DNA of 64,000 bases from JANWWM01 sp046292465 (GCA_046292465.1 JBKBRB010000005.1:87641-151640), one strand, 5' to 3'; shown: positions 34,822 to 44,463, numbered from the stretch's first letter. Numbers and translations are program-made. The notes: a model not told the origin generated them from the letters alone.

Positions 34822-37278
34822 ATGAAACTTTCTTTCGCGTGGCTCAAAACCTTTGCGCCCAACCTTTCAAGCGACATTAGCACGATTGCTTCGCGCCTGA
34901 CCGCACTCGGCATTGAAGTTGAAGGCATCGAGCAACTTGGCGGCACATTTACGAATGTTGTGATTGGAAAGGTGATTGAATGCAAAAAGCACCCAAACGC
35001 CGATAAACTTTCATTGTGCAAAGTCAATGTGGGCAAGGCGAATCCGTCGGGCGAACTGCTCTCAATCGTCTGTGGCGCGCCAAATGTGGCAGTAGGGCAA
35101 ACTGTGCCTGTGGCGTTGGTCGGCGCAGAGTTGAAGATGAAATCAGGTGAGACGCTGAAAATCAAAAAGTCTAAAATTCGTGGCGAAGTCTCCGAAGGCA
35201 TGATTTGCGCCGAAGATGAACTTGGACTTTCCGACAATCACGACGGTATTATGGTTCTTCCCGATGAATATGCCATTGGCGAACCGCTTGAAACTTACCT
35301 TCAACGCGACAGCGTCTTCGAGATTTCCATCACGCCGAACCGCCCTGATTGGCTCTCGCATCAAGGCGTGGCACGTGAGTTGGTTGGCGAGCGTAACCTT
35401 CAACGCATAGAAGCACCAAGTCTGAATTTTTCAACATCAACAAATCGCATCACGATTGAAGACTCGGTTGGCTGTTCGCATTATGTTGCCGTCGTTATTG
35501 ATGGTGTGAAAGTTTCTCCTTCGCCACAGTGGCTACAAAGCCTTCTAAGAGCCGTTGGCTTGCGACCGATTAACAACATTGTCGACATTACAAATTATGT
35601 GCTACACTCGATAGGTCAGCCGCTTCATGCCTTTGATTTGGACATGCTTAAAGAAGAGCGAATTGTAGTGCGGAGTAACTGTTCAGGCAAGTTCAGAACC
35701 TTAGACGGCAAAGAGCGCGAATTGAAAGAAGGCATGACGATGATTTGCGATGCGGAAAAGCCAGTCGCGATTGGCGGCGTGATGGGCGGTTTGGAGTCGG
35801 AAATTTCGCTACAAACGACGCGCGTGCTGTTGGAATCGGCATATTTCAATCCGTCCAAAATCCGAAAGACGGCGAAAACATTGGGCATTTCGAGCGATGC
35901 GTCGTATCGATTTGAGCGCGGCGTCGACCGTGCGCAAATTCGCTATGCGGCGGAATTAGCCACGAAATTGATTTTAGAACTTGCAGGCGGAAAGGTGATT
36001 GAATCAAGCCAAGTCGAGCTTGAAAAACCAAAAGCGATTGAAATTGCATTGAATCCAAAACGAGCCAAAGCCTTGATTGGTGCGGAAATTTCCGATGAGA
36101 CCATGACGGCAATGCTCGAGCACATCGGCATTCGCGAAGTGAGAGTGGAAGGCGAGAAGAAAATTTTTGCTGTGCCAAGTTTTCGCGTTGATATGTCTCA
36201 GGAAGCAGATTTAGTTGAAGAAATTGTGCGCGTTTATGGCTACGACAACATTCCACCGTCCGAAAAAATGAACGCCACCTATCCGCAAAGTTATGACCGA
36301 CTCTCAAACTTTGATGACCAACTGCGCGAGATGATGATAGGGTTCGGCTTCCGCGAAATTCTCACCAATCCGCTCTTGCCGCTGGACGAGGTGAAAGAAT
36401 TTATCGAGAATCCGATTCGCACGCTCAATCCGGTGAGCGAAGAAATGGACGCGCTTCGTCCGTCGCTTTTGCCGTCGTTTCTCAAAGTGGTGGCGCATAA
36501 CCTTAACCGTGGCAATAAAGACATGCGGCTGTTTGAAATCGGACATACCTTCGCGCCTGACGAGAACAGTGCCTACATTGAAGGATTCGGTGAGTATCAT
36601 CGATTAGGCATTTTGATGACAGGAAAGCGTTATCCGACCAGTTGGGCAATGCCAAAAGACGAGACAGACTTTTTTGATTTGAAAGGCGTAGTTGAATTGC
36701 TCTTAAAACGATTGAGGTGCTTTGATAAATCGAAGTTTGTTGCTTATACTCACAACCGCTTGCACCTTGAAATTCAAGCAGTTTCACGAGATGAAGTTGT
36801 ATCTAAACTGAGTTCCAATGGTGCAAGAAGCGATGCTTCTGAATGCATTGCAGGAACGTTGGAAATCGTGCCGAAAAACATTTTGAGACGCTATGAAATT
36901 CAACAGCCTGTCTTTTATGCAGAATTTGATGTGAATGTGCTGAAACGCGCGGTGAATTCAACGATACGATACCAAGAACCTGCAAAATTTCCTGCTGTTT
37001 TGCGCGATCTTGCTTTTTTCGTTCCGACTCACGTGAGAGCATCGGATATGACAGACGAAATGTTGAGGGTAGATAAAACGATTCAAAGCGTTACGATTTT
37101 TGATGTTTATGAACCGAAAGCGGCGTTGCAAACAGGAGAAGCCAGACGAAGCATTGCCTTTTCACTAAAGCTCGTCAGTTATGAGCGAACCATGACCGAT
37201 GAGGAAATTGCGCGCATTACGACGAGCGTCGCTGAACGGATAAGTTCAAAATTTGGTGCGGAGTTGCGTCAGGCGTAA
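34822..37278 (+). CDS. pheT: phenylalanine--tRNA ligase beta subunit
   Basis: 818 residues, full length. Domains in order: N-terminal MKLSFAWLKTFAPNLSSDIS, the tRNA-binding EMAP-II-like domain (VIGKVIECKKHPNADKLSLC, SIVCGAPNVAVGQTVPVALV, SKIRGEVSEGMICAEDELGL), the B3/B4 editing domain (ITPNRPDWLSHQGVARELVG, GLRPINNIVDITNYVLHSIG, QPLHAFD), B5 (FRVDMSQEADLVEEIVRVYGYDNIP as two pieces) and the C-terminal anticodon-binding domain with FPAVLRDLAFFVP. pheS is not in the window. It begins the pheT, coiled-coil, zapA, 6S RNA, rny order. Confidence 0.97.
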   Translation: MKLSFAWLKTFAPNLSSDISTIASRLTALGIEVEGIEQLGGTFTNVVIGKVIECKKHPNADKLSLCKVNVGKANPSGELLSIVCGAPNVAVGQTVPVALVGAELKMKSGETLKIKKSKIRGEVSEGMICAEDELGLSDNHDGIMVLPDEYAIGEPLETYLQRDSVFEISITPNRPDWLSHQGVARELVGERNLQRIEAPSLNFSTSTNRITIEDSVGCSHYVAVVIDGVKVSPSPQWLQSLLRAVGLRPINNIVDITNYVLHSIGQPLHAFDLDMLKEERIVVRSNCSGKFRTLDGKERELKEGMTMICDAEKPVAIGGVMGGLESEISLQTTRVLLESAYFNPSKIRKTAKTLGISSDASYRFERGVDRAQIRYAAELATKLILELAGGKVIESSQVELEKPKAIEIALNPKRAKALIGAEISDETMTAMLEHIGIREVRVEGEKKIFAVPSFRVDMSQEADLVEEIVRVYGYDNIPPSEKMNATYPQSYDRLSNFDDQLREMMIGFGFREILTNPLLPLDEVKEFIENPIRTLNPVSEEMDALRPSLLPSFLKVVAHNLNRGNKDMRLFEIGHTFAPDENSAYIEGFGEYHRLGILMTGKRYPTSWAMPKDETDFFDLKGVVELLLKRLRCFDKSKFVAYTHNRLHLEIQAVSRDEVVSKLSSNGARSDASECIAGTLEIVPKNILRRYEIQQPVFYAEFDVNVLKRAVNSTIRYQEPAKFPAVLRDLAFFVPTHVRASDMTDEMLRVDKTIQSVTIFDVYEPKAALQTGEARRSIAFSLKLVSYERTMTDEEIARITTSVAERISSKFGAELRQA

Positions 37279-37416
37279 TAAACTGCGTGTCAGTAAAAAA
37301 GCAACAGCGTTGAACTTGCCCGAACAGCAAACTTAACCAAGCGTAAGTCATGACCAATCTCAGAAATGGTGATAGTTAGATTGATGAAATCGTCTCGACA
37401 AAATCGTTGAAAGGTT

Positions 37417-37752
37417 ATGAAAAATATCGATGAAGAGATTGGAAGACTGACCATAAACGTCGAGCAACTCGTTGACCGTCTTCAACTTCTTCAAGAAGAA
37501 AATCGCACATTGAAGCAGAAAGTATCGACTCTGATAAAGCAACTGAAGAAACTTTATGCAGAACTTGCTGAAGCCAAAGAAACCATAAAGTTGCTGCAAG
37601 AAGACGTAGAGATGCTGCGAAACAAAAGCGAAGAAGAGAACAAGAATCCACTTGCACCGATGAAGATTTCTTACGAAGAAAAGTTGCTTATCAGACATCA
37701 GTTGGAGCATTTGTTGGAGCAGGTCAATTTGGAGTTGCAACGGCTGTCCTGA
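37417..37752 (+). CDS. short coiled-coil protein preceding zapA (ZapB-like)
   Basis: 111 residues, almost entirely a heptad coiled coil: EIGRLTINVEQLVDRLQLLQ, EENRTLKQKVSTLIKQLKKL, YAELAEAKETIKLLQEDVEM. The charged hinge EEENKNPLAPMKI and a helical tail (ISYEEKLLIRHQLEHLLEQVNLEL) follow. Small coiled-coil genes occupy this place before zapA in many Bacteroidota. By analogy with ZapB, it may support FtsZ-ring assembly with ZapA, but sequence alone shows only the coil. Confidence 0.7.
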   Translation: MKNIDEEIGRLTINVEQLVDRLQLLQEENRTLKQKVSTLIKQLKKLYAELAEAKETIKLLQEDVEMLRNKSEEENKNPLAPMKISYEEKLLIRHQLEHLLEQVNLELQRLS

Positions 37753-37839
37753 AAATCATTTAGGGCGTGCCGAAAGTAAGCGCGAGCAGTGTTGAGCGCA
37801 AATCGTGAACTGTGAATTGTTTGGAAGGGAAAATATCAC

Positions 37840-38229
37840 ATGCAATCGCTGAAAGTTCGAATTTTAAGTGAAGAATATGCATTCCGAACTGAAAATCCGG
37901 AACTGACGCGTGCTGCTGTCGAGGAAGTCAATCGTTTGGTTGGAGAGTATCGTCAAAAAATTGCCGACTACTCGCCAGTTCGACTAGCTGTTTTAGCAGC
38001 GACAACCCTCGCCGAAAAAGTGCTCGAGCATCAGCAACGCCTCAACGCTATTCAGGAAGAATTAGAGCGATTGAATCATTACATCACAACCACGATTGAA
38101 GGCAGCCATTCAGAAAGCCGAAAACAAGATGAACAATATCAACTTGCTGAATCAGAGGCAGACTTGACAAGCACAATTCGCAGTGCCCAACAAGCCGCTA
38201 CCGCTGACTCAACCACGCAAGTGCAATAA
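37840..38229 (+). CDS. zapA: cell division protein ZapA
   Basis: 129 residues. The N-terminal beta-hairpin SLKVRILSEEYAFRTENPEL and helix AAVEEVNRLVGEYRQKIADY match ZapA, as does the SPVRLAVLAATTLAEKVLEH core. A long C-terminal coiled coil with NAIQEELERLNHYI makes the dimer and tetramer. ZapA cross-links FtsZ filaments. It is directly followed by a 6S RNA-like structure, as in enterobacteria and many other groups. Confidence 0.85.
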   Translation: MQSLKVRILSEEYAFRTENPELTRAAVEEVNRLVGEYRQKIADYSPVRLAVLAATTLAEKVLEHQQRLNAIQEELERLNHYITTTIEGSHSESRKQDEQYQLAESEADLTSTIRSAQQAATADSTTQVQ

Positions 38230-38274
38230 CGCAACGTTCTTTGAAAACAAAGGCTATCAAGTTTAAGTCCGCAC

Positions 38275-38500
38275 CAATAGCCCGATTGCGATTACGCTAT
38301 TAAAGAATCGATAAGAAAACTATCAGGGGGCTTGTCTCTTGGCGTTGAACGCAGGCCTCGCTCCGCTTCGGTGGAATGGTCAGTCTGTTCACTTCTTGAA
38401 CAGCACACCACAGTGGAAGCATGAGACGCGAAGGCAGCTCCCACCGTAATCATCTGGATTCTTTAATCCTATATCAATCGGCTCATTGCTCTGCGGGCTT
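38275..38500 (+). ncRNA. ssrS: 6S RNA (RNA polymerase-binding regulator)
   Basis: The gap between zapA and rny folds into one long rod. Nested perfect arms: CCGATTG (38282-38288) with CAATCGG (38475-38481); TTAAAGAATC (38300-38309) with GATTCTTTAA (38457-38466); GGGGGC (38326-38331) with GCTCCC (38437-38442); GTCTC (38334-38338) with GAGAC (38423-38427); and the tip CTGTTCA (38385-38391) with TGAACAG (38397-38403). A large open bubble lies between the GTCTC stem and the tip, the 6S hallmark that mimics an open promoter. The position after zapA is the classic ssrS locus. The tail TTTTTGTTTTTC after CGGGC near 38497 looks like a terminator. The exact ends are estimates. Confidence 0.72.
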
Positions 38501-38574
38501 TTTGTTTTTCTTTTCCAATAACCGCCCCGAATGTTCGGGACATAACTTTTTGAGAATCACTATCATAAACCACT

Positions 38575-40149
38575 ATGGACATTGCAATTAACTTCATACT
38601 TCTCATCATCGCAAGCGTGCTCTTCTTTATTGTCGGCTTTTTCGTTGGACGTTTCCTGCTCGATCGAGTCGGCACAACAAAACTGCTTGAAGCTGAAGAG
38701 CGCGCGGTGCAAATCATCCAAGAAGCCCAACGTGAAGCCGAAGCCCAAAAAGCAGCCAAACTTGAAGAGCTCAATGAAGAGTGGAAACGCAAAAAGCGCG
38801 AATTCGAGCAGGAGGTGAGCGTTAAAAACGACAAACTCGCTCAAATTCAGAAGCAAATCAAAGTTAAAGAGGATACCTTGACGCGTCGCATTGAGCAGAC
38901 GCAGAAGCGCGAAAAGTCGCTCGAAGACCTCAAAAAAGAGCTCAACCAAAAGCAAAACCAACTTGCGCAACGCGCTGCTGAATTAGACCAACTGATTGCG
39001 GCACAAAACAGCCGTCTCGAAGCCATCAGCAACATGAACGCCGAAGATGCTAAAGCCATGCTCATGGAAAATATGCTCACCCAAGCCAAGAGTGAAGCCG
39101 CTGCACAACTTGAAGCCATCGAAAACGAAACCCGAGAAAAAGCCCAACGGATTGCTGAACGTATCATACTCTCCGCTATTGAACGCGTTTCGCTCGACCA
39201 AGCCGCCGAAAATGCTATCACCACCATTCACCTACAAAACGATGAACTCAAAGGGCGAATCATCGGACGCGAAGGGCGAAACATCAAAGCCTTCGAAAAC
39301 ATCACAGGCGTTGATATCATCGTTGACGATACGCCCGAAGTCGTCATTCTTTCCTGCTTCGACCCCATTCGCCGCGAACTGGCGAAAATGACCTTACAAC
39401 GCTTGCTCGTCGACGGCATTATTCACCCTGGCGCGATTGAAAAATCATATCAACTCGCCGAAAAAGAACTGGAAGAAGTTATTCTCACCACAGGCGAAGA
39501 CACCGTCGTCCAACTCGGCATTCCGAACCTTCACCCCGACATTATGCGCCTCATCGGCAAGATGAAGTTCCGCTCAAACTACGGACAAAACTTGCTCAAA
39601 CATTCCAAAGAAGTTGCCATGCTTGCAGGCTTAATGGCAGCTGAGCTCAAACTCGACACTAAACTTGCCAAGCGTGCAGGCTTGCTACACGACATTGGCA
39701 AAATGCTCGACCAACCCGAAAGCTCACACGCCATTTCAGGAGCAGAGTTTTTGAAGAAATACAAAGAGCACCCTGTTGTGGTCAATGCCGTTTTAGCGCA
39801 CCACGGCGAAGCTTCAAAAGAAAATCCTATCGCAGATTTAGTCGATGCCGCCAATGTAATTTCAGGCGCGCGTCCAGGCGCGCGTGGCGCGGTTACGCCC
39901 GAAGGCTACATCAAGCGGCTTGAAAGTTTAGAAGAAATTGCAAAGCAGTTTCCCGGCGTCGCAAAAACCTACGCAATGCAAGCAGGCAGAGAAATTCGCG
40001 TTATCGTCGAGAGCGAGAAGGTTAGCGATGGACAGGCGGAAGTCTTGGCGCGCGACATTGCCAAGAAAATTAACGAGTCGGTTCAGTATCCAGGACAAAT
40101 TAAAATCACTGTGGTTCGCGAAACGCGCACCGTCGCATATGCGCGATAA
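38575..40149 (+). CDS. rny: ribonuclease Y
   Basis: 524 residues. An N-terminal membrane helix (MDIAINFILLIIASVLFFIV then GFFVGRF) is followed by a long coiled coil to about residue 195. A KH domain follows (NDELKGRIIGREGRNIKAFE, NITGVDIIVDDTPEVVILS), then the HD domain (YGQNLLKHSKEVAMLAGLMA, KRAGLLHDIGKMLDQ with HD, and LAHHGEA). The end ITVVRETRTVAYAR is typical. RNase Y makes initiating endonucleolytic cuts in mRNA decay at the membrane. It is transcribed away from the 6S RNA and faces tmRNA. Confidence 0.97.
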   Translation: MDIAINFILLIIASVLFFIVGFFVGRFLLDRVGTTKLLEAEERAVQIIQEAQREAEAQKAAKLEELNEEWKRKKREFEQEVSVKNDKLAQIQKQIKVKEDTLTRRIEQTQKREKSLEDLKKELNQKQNQLAQRAAELDQLIAAQNSRLEAISNMNAEDAKAMLMENMLTQAKSEAAAQLEAIENETREKAQRIAERIILSAIERVSLDQAAENAITTIHLQNDELKGRIIGREGRNIKAFENITGVDIIVDDTPEVVILSCFDPIRRELAKMTLQRLLVDGIIHPGAIEKSYQLAEKELEEVILTTGEDTVVQLGIPNLHPDIMRLIGKMKFRSNYGQNLLKHSKEVAMLAGLMAAELKLDTKLAKRAGLLHDIGKMLDQPESSHAISGAEFLKKYKEHPVVVNAVLAHHGEASKENPIADLVDAANVISGARPGARGAVTPEGYIKRLESLEEIAKQFPGVAKTYAMQAGREIRVIVESEKVSDGQAEVLARDIAKKINESVQYPGQIKITVVRETRTVAYAR

Positions 40150-40175
40150 GCGCACGCTCAAAGGCAAAAATGTAA

Positions 40176-40197
40176 AAGGGGCATACAAACGCCCCTT
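40176..40197. terminator. shared (bidirectional) terminator of rny and tmRNA
   Basis: AAGGGGC (40176-40182) pairs with GCCCCTT (40191-40197) around an 8-base loop. It sits 27 bp after the rny stop and 21 bp beyond the tmRNA 3' end. The minus-strand exit reads TTACATTTTT, the plus-strand exit CTTGTTAT. Confidence 0.7.
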
Positions 40198-40217
40198 CTT
40201 GTTATCAAACGAAATAG

Positions 40218-40616
40218 TGGAGATGGCGGGAGTCGAACCCGCGTCCAGAATGCTGTTAAAACCAGTTCCCACGCTCATCTTCGGCTCTTAGCGTTCGCTT
40301 CCGACGACGCAACCGACGGCGTTTCGGAAACTATCTCAACTCTGTATTCGCCAAGTCCGTTGAGAACAAACTTCGCGAAGCCTACGTGCGAGCCAAGCTC
40401 AAGCACAGTTTTATGACGCAGGTCGAGCGTTCGTGTAGGCGTCGAACTGCCCGACGGCGTGGCTGAACTAACTAACTTGTGCTAATTAGGCAGCCATTGC
40501 GTAAGAATAATCTTCCGCATTTACTTTTTGCACAGACTTCTTTAACGAGTCCATCCGTGCGGAAACTCGGAGCGCAACTGATTCCGCCAGCCATCCTGTC
40601 GAAACCTGTCATCCCC
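40218..40616 (-). ncRNA. ssrA: transfer-messenger RNA (tmRNA)
   Basis: The minus strand starts GGGGATGACAGGTTTCGACA at 40616 and ends with the T-arm GCGGGTTCGACTCCCGC and CATCTCCA at 40218. The seven-base acceptor stem GGGGAUG/CAUCUCC closes, and CCA is not encoded. The tag frame runs from GCG (40518-40516) to TAA (40488-40486) and encodes AEDYSYAMAA. This is one residue off the tag I recall for Chlorobium tepidum (ADDYSYAMAA), so it is also a lineage marker. It rescues stalled ribosomes with SmpB. About 399 nt. Confidence 0.97.
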
Positions 40617-40650
40617 ATGTTATCAAAGAACATTAGGCAAATCGAGGGCA

Positions 40651-40658
40651 CAAATATA
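40651..40658 (-). promoter_or_regulatory. Bacteroidota-type -7 box TATATTTG of ssrA
   Basis: On the minus strand an exact TAnnTTTG lies 34 bp before the mature 5' end. That fits a short precursor leader removed by RNase P. Confidence 0.55.
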
Positions 40659-40709
40659 CGCAAAATCTTTTTGTGGGATTCACTCACAGCGACCTGAATC
40701 GTAAGAAAA

Positions 40710-43700
40710 TCAAAACACGGCTCTCACTTCGGCGCGCGCAGTGTGAATGGTGCGCCCAATCGGCAAGGCTCTGCCGTCGTAGCCGCCTGAAGCGGTGATG
40801 TAATTGCTAATGCGGTAATCGGCGTCGATGCGCCAAATCAGGCTAGTGCCAATCGCGTTGCCGCCAGTGAGTTCAAAAACGGCATTGAAAAGTTCAGCGT
40901 CGCGCAAGGTGGTTTGAAGTCGCTCGAGTTGTGCATTCAAGCGTCCCTTTCCGCGAAAAGAGTAGGTCGTGCGAAGTTGTTGCGAATTGATGTTGGCTTT
41001 CGCACTCACGCCGCCCGGTGTTTGGGCAGGGCGTTCATCAATGCGCTGTTCGAAAAGTGCGCGAAACCCAAATTCTAAATCTTGAAACGGACGATAAGAA
41101 ATATCAGGCGAAACGCTCACGCCGTTGATTTCAAATTGTCGCCCCGTCTCCACAAACGATGTGCCTTCAAGCCCCGCCGCACGCGAACGATTGTAAGTAG
41201 AACTTAAATTGAGCTCGAATCCAAGTTCGTAGCCAATTCGCGTAACAAACCGTGCACTGCGTTCAGCAAAGAGCCGCTTCTCGACGCCTAAACTAAATTG
41301 ATTTTGAGAAACCCTCTGTTGAAATCGGAATCGAACGTTCGTGATGTCGTTCTCGAAAAGAAACACGTCTTGTTGCACAGTAAAATTGCCGACAAGTGTG
41401 GTTTGGTCGTTCAAAAATTTAGAGAAGTTCAAAAGGTAAATGGAGCGCAAATCGGTTTCGGTGCTGCGCTCTTCAACGCGCAAAAGCGTTTCGCTCGAGA
41501 GTGCCGTGATAACGCTTCGAGCAAAGGTCGTTTTTTCGCGAATGATGCGCGAGGGACGCATACGCAAGCGAAAACTGGTCCGTAAATCAATCGTCGGGAA
41601 AAGTTCGTCAGAAGGAAACGTGCGCAAAATGTATTGAAGCGTATCATCGCCAACGTCGCCCAGAAAGGCAATCGGAACAAATTCGTCAAATTCTTTGAAG
41701 CCGTTGCCGTTGCGGTCGCGCCAGATGTAGTTGCCTGCGCCGTTTGGCACAACGAAAAATTGACGTTCCGTTCGCGAGGCTTTTTCGGTTTGAACATCAT
41801 AAAGCCATTCCGCTTCAATGGCGGCGCGAAACGGCGTGTATCGTACTTGAAAGCGCAAGAGAAATGTTTCCGCGTCAAGGTTGCCTTTCTCTTTGAATCG
41901 CTTTGAAAAGGTGCGCAGGCGGTTGGTGAAATTGGCTTGTGCAGTCCATTCTTCGAGCGGCAAGAGTCGCCAATCGAGCATCAGGGTGCGTGCAATCGAG
42001 GCGGGAATGAGCCGCGCGTCGCCGAAAAATCGCGAGTCGAAGAGTTGGTCGGTGCGGTAGCCGAGCGAGAAGTTTAAGGTTTGTCCGAAAAATGTCGGAA
42101 AGCGAATGCCACTGGTGAGGTCGAGAATTTCGTGGCTATCAGGTCGAAGCGTATCGGCGGAAATCGAGCGCGTTTGTTTAGAACTGCGTTCAAGATTAAG
42201 GAAAGGAATGAGCGTTAGAGATGTTGTTGGAAAAAATTGCAGTTCAAATTGGGCTTGTTGTCGAAGCCACTTAGCGCGTTCGTTGGTTTGCGCGTTTCGG
42301 CTGTCGGTGTAAGCGGCGTTGTAGCCAAGTCTGCCGAGCGAATCTTTTCGCGCTTGCACATCGAGGGTTTGGCGCGTTGAAGAAAAGAGCGTGTCGCGCG
42401 CTACATCGCCAAAGCCATAGCGCAGTTCTACGGCTGAAATGGGTGCGTAAAAGAGCGAAGCGTTGCGAAGTCGCTCCGATGTTTGCACCGTAAAGAGCGG
42501 GCGACCATTGAAGTCAATGAGGTTAAAATCGCGCTCGAACTCGACGGGCAAGGTTCTATCGATAAACACAAATTGGCGGTCGGTAAAGCGTTGCGACGCG
42601 TTGAGTTCGAGCCGACCGTAGTTCTTGCCGAAGAGCGTGAGCGTTTTCGGCGCGAATCGAAAGCCGAATTTATAGGCAGTGCCGCGTCGGAATTCGTCAT
42701 CGAGCGTAGAGAGTTTGTTCAAATCGTTATCGGAAACGGCACCTTCAGCGTCAATCGAGAGCGATTCAACAGGTGAGGCTTTCACGCCGAAGTCAATCAC
42801 ATGTTGTGCAGTCGGAATGGGAAGCAGTCGGAACGGCACATAGTTGCCTTGCCCTTCGCCGACGAACTCGAAAATGCCAAACGAGACGCGCCGATAACTG
42901 CCTTGCCCATCGCCCACCAAACTAAACGACGGACTCCACACTGCGCCCGCAACGCCTTGTCCTACAAAGCGAAAAATCTGAATTGGCTGACCGTTCACCA
43001 CCGTATCAACCCGCACATAACTGCCGCGCGGCACGCCTGCGTCGTTCACGCCGACAAAGGCAGTGGTGTCGTTGGCTAAAAAGCGATTCGTGCCTGCATC
43101 AGCGATTTTCCTGCGCTGTTCTTCGGTGAGGTTGAAATCAATCGGCGCGTTTTCATCGTCCGATTCGGAGAGATAAGATGTGCGGAGCGAGAGTTTGCCG
43201 CCGAACCAATCGGTTTTGATTTTGGAAGCAAGAAAGTTTCGCGGGAAAATGCGCTCGGTAAATTGAAAGTCGACGACGATGCGGCTTTGTGCCGTAATAA
43301 GCCGTCGAGGCTGAAAGAAAATTTCGCCTGTGCCGTATTCAATGATGTAGTCGTTGTTTTGTCCGCGTGTTTGGAGGACGCCATCGACATAAACGCGCTC
43401 CGAGCCAGCCAGCACCACAATAAACGCTCTGCCTTCGGGCGAGGTGAGGCGATAGGGTCCTTGCACGCCGTCGAGTCCGTTGAAATTGTTAATGGCGAAG
43501 CGTCCGCGCGAAACGGCAAAGCCGAGCAAGGCTTCGGTATTGACAACGCCGAAGTCGTAGCGTCCTTCTACTTTGCCGCCCTGCAAGCGACGTGAAAGGT
43601 TCGCAAATTCGGTTTCTGCAAGGTCGAGGTTGAAGTCGCCAAGCGTCGCCGTTGCATTTTTAGAGCGCACTTCTACGAAAACGCGGTCAAATTCTTGAAT

Positions 43701-44387
43701 CGTTTGTGTGTTGCCTTCGGGCTGAATCGGCGTGTTTTCATCGGTGAGGGCGGCGGAAACCTCGACGCCGTCGGCAAGTTCGCCTTCAAGTTGCAAGCGA
43801 AAGCCTGAATTGACGTTGAGGTCTTGATTCGAGCCGACCGTTACGCCGCGCACAATACTCCCTGACTTGCGCAGTTTTGTGCCTTCGAAAATATCGTCGA
43901 CTTGCGAGCGTTTCGTGCTTGTAACCACAACGGTTGTTGCCGTATCGGGAGCGAGCGAATCGATTGGCGCAATAAGTTCGCGACGCGCATATTCTGACCT
44001 AAACTGAAACGGCAAGGTTCGATATCGAACTTCAATCGTGTGTGGCTGTTCGTCAAGAAAGAGGTATCGCAAATAGATGATGCCGTTTTGATGGTCAATG
44101 CGAAACCGTGTGGAATCGAGTTGAAGATTATCGAAGAAAATTTTGACTGTGCCACGATAAAGTGAGCCGTCAGGCAGTTTGAGCGAATCGATAAACGTGG
44201 TGCGAAGTTTGAAGACCGTTTCGCCGCTCAAAGTTTTTTGAACGGAGAGCGTATCGGAAACACGACTGCTATCGAGCGATTGCGCCGAAGCCGAAGCAAG
44301 CGAAAAGAAAACTATCGCGATGTAAAGCGCAAGTCGCCGCAAAGTGATAGACGATTGTTGATGAGTCGAGCGTTTGTTATCCCTCAA
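40710..44387 (-). CDS. large outer-membrane beta-barrel protein with SprA-like repeat motif
   Basis: 1225 residues with a signal peptide (LALYIAIVFFSLASASA) after a basic start. Near residues 175-245 it reads GSIVRGVTVGSNQDLNVNSG, LQLEGELADGVEVSAALTDE, then NTPIQPEGNTQTIQEFDRVF and VEVRSKNATATLGDFNLDL. This kind of block (SVGSNQ, SGxLxDGVEVxAxxxDxNxPIQPEGxTQxIQEFD) recurs in SprA-family T9SS and gliding translocons and in related large envelope proteins. The rest is alternating aromatic/polar strands and ends in a strand with C-terminal Phe (TARAEVRAVF), as in BamA substrates. I cannot name it. It is too short for SprA itself, which is about twice this size. Confidence 0.65.
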   Translation of the reverse strand: MRDNKRSTHQQSSITLRRLALYIAIVFFSLASASAQSLDSSRVSDTLSVQKTLSGETVFKLRTTFIDSLKLPDGSLYRGTVKIFFDNLQLDSTRFRIDHQNGIIYLRYLFLDEQPHTIEVRYRTLPFQFRSEYARRELIAPIDSLAPDTATTVVVTSTKRSQVDDIFEGTKLRKSGSIVRGVTVGSNQDLNVNSGFRLQLEGELADGVEVSAALTDENTPIQPEGNTQTIQEFDRVFVEVRSKNATATLGDFNLDLAETEFANLSRRLQGGKVEGRYDFGVVNTEALLGFAVSRGRFAINNFNGLDGVQGPYRLTSPEGRAFIVVLAGSERVYVDGVLQTRGQNNDYIIEYGTGEIFFQPRRLITAQSRIVVDFQFTERIFPRNFLASKIKTDWFGGKLSLRTSYLSESDDENAPIDFNLTEEQRRKIADAGTNRFLANDTTAFVGVNDAGVPRGSYVRVDTVVNGQPIQIFRFVGQGVAGAVWSPSFSLVGDGQGSYRRVSFGIFEFVGEGQGNYVPFRLLPIPTAQHVIDFGVKASPVESLSIDAEGAVSDNDLNKLSTLDDEFRRGTAYKFGFRFAPKTLTLFGKNYGRLELNASQRFTDRQFVFIDRTLPVEFERDFNLIDFNGRPLFTVQTSERLRNASLFYAPISAVELRYGFGDVARDTLFSSTRQTLDVQARKDSLGRLGYNAAYTDSRNAQTNERAKWLRQQAQFELQFFPTTSLTLIPFLNLERSSKQTRSISADTLRPDSHEILDLTSGIRFPTFFGQTLNFSLGYRTDQLFDSRFFGDARLIPASIARTLMLDWRLLPLEEWTAQANFTNRLRTFSKRFKEKGNLDAETFLLRFQVRYTPFRAAIEAEWLYDVQTEKASRTERQFFVVPNGAGNYIWRDRNGNGFKEFDEFVPIAFLGDVGDDTLQYILRTFPSDELFPTIDLRTSFRLRMRPSRIIREKTTFARSVITALSSETLLRVEERSTETDLRSIYLLNFSKFLNDQTTLVGNFTVQQDVFLFENDITNVRFRFQQRVSQNQFSLGVEKRLFAERSARFVTRIGYELGFELNLSSTYNRSRAAGLEGTSFVETGRQFEINGVSVSPDISYRPFQDLEFGFRALFEQRIDERPAQTPGGVSAKANINSQQLRTTYSFRGKGRLNAQLERLQTTLRDAELFNAVFELTGGNAIGTSLIWRIDADYRISNYITASGGYDGRALPIGRTIHTARAEVRAVF

Positions 44388-44463
44388 CGTAGCAAATGCT
44401 CAAAATGATTATCAAGACCTTTTGTGCAGGCCGTCGTGAAAAGCCACATTCTGAAGTTCGGCA

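Noticed and set aside
40200..40650. A tRNA gene suggested by the T-arm at 40219-40250
   Set aside because: The T-arm belongs to tmRNA: the 5' end GGGGATGACAGG and the tag frame lie about 390 bases away.
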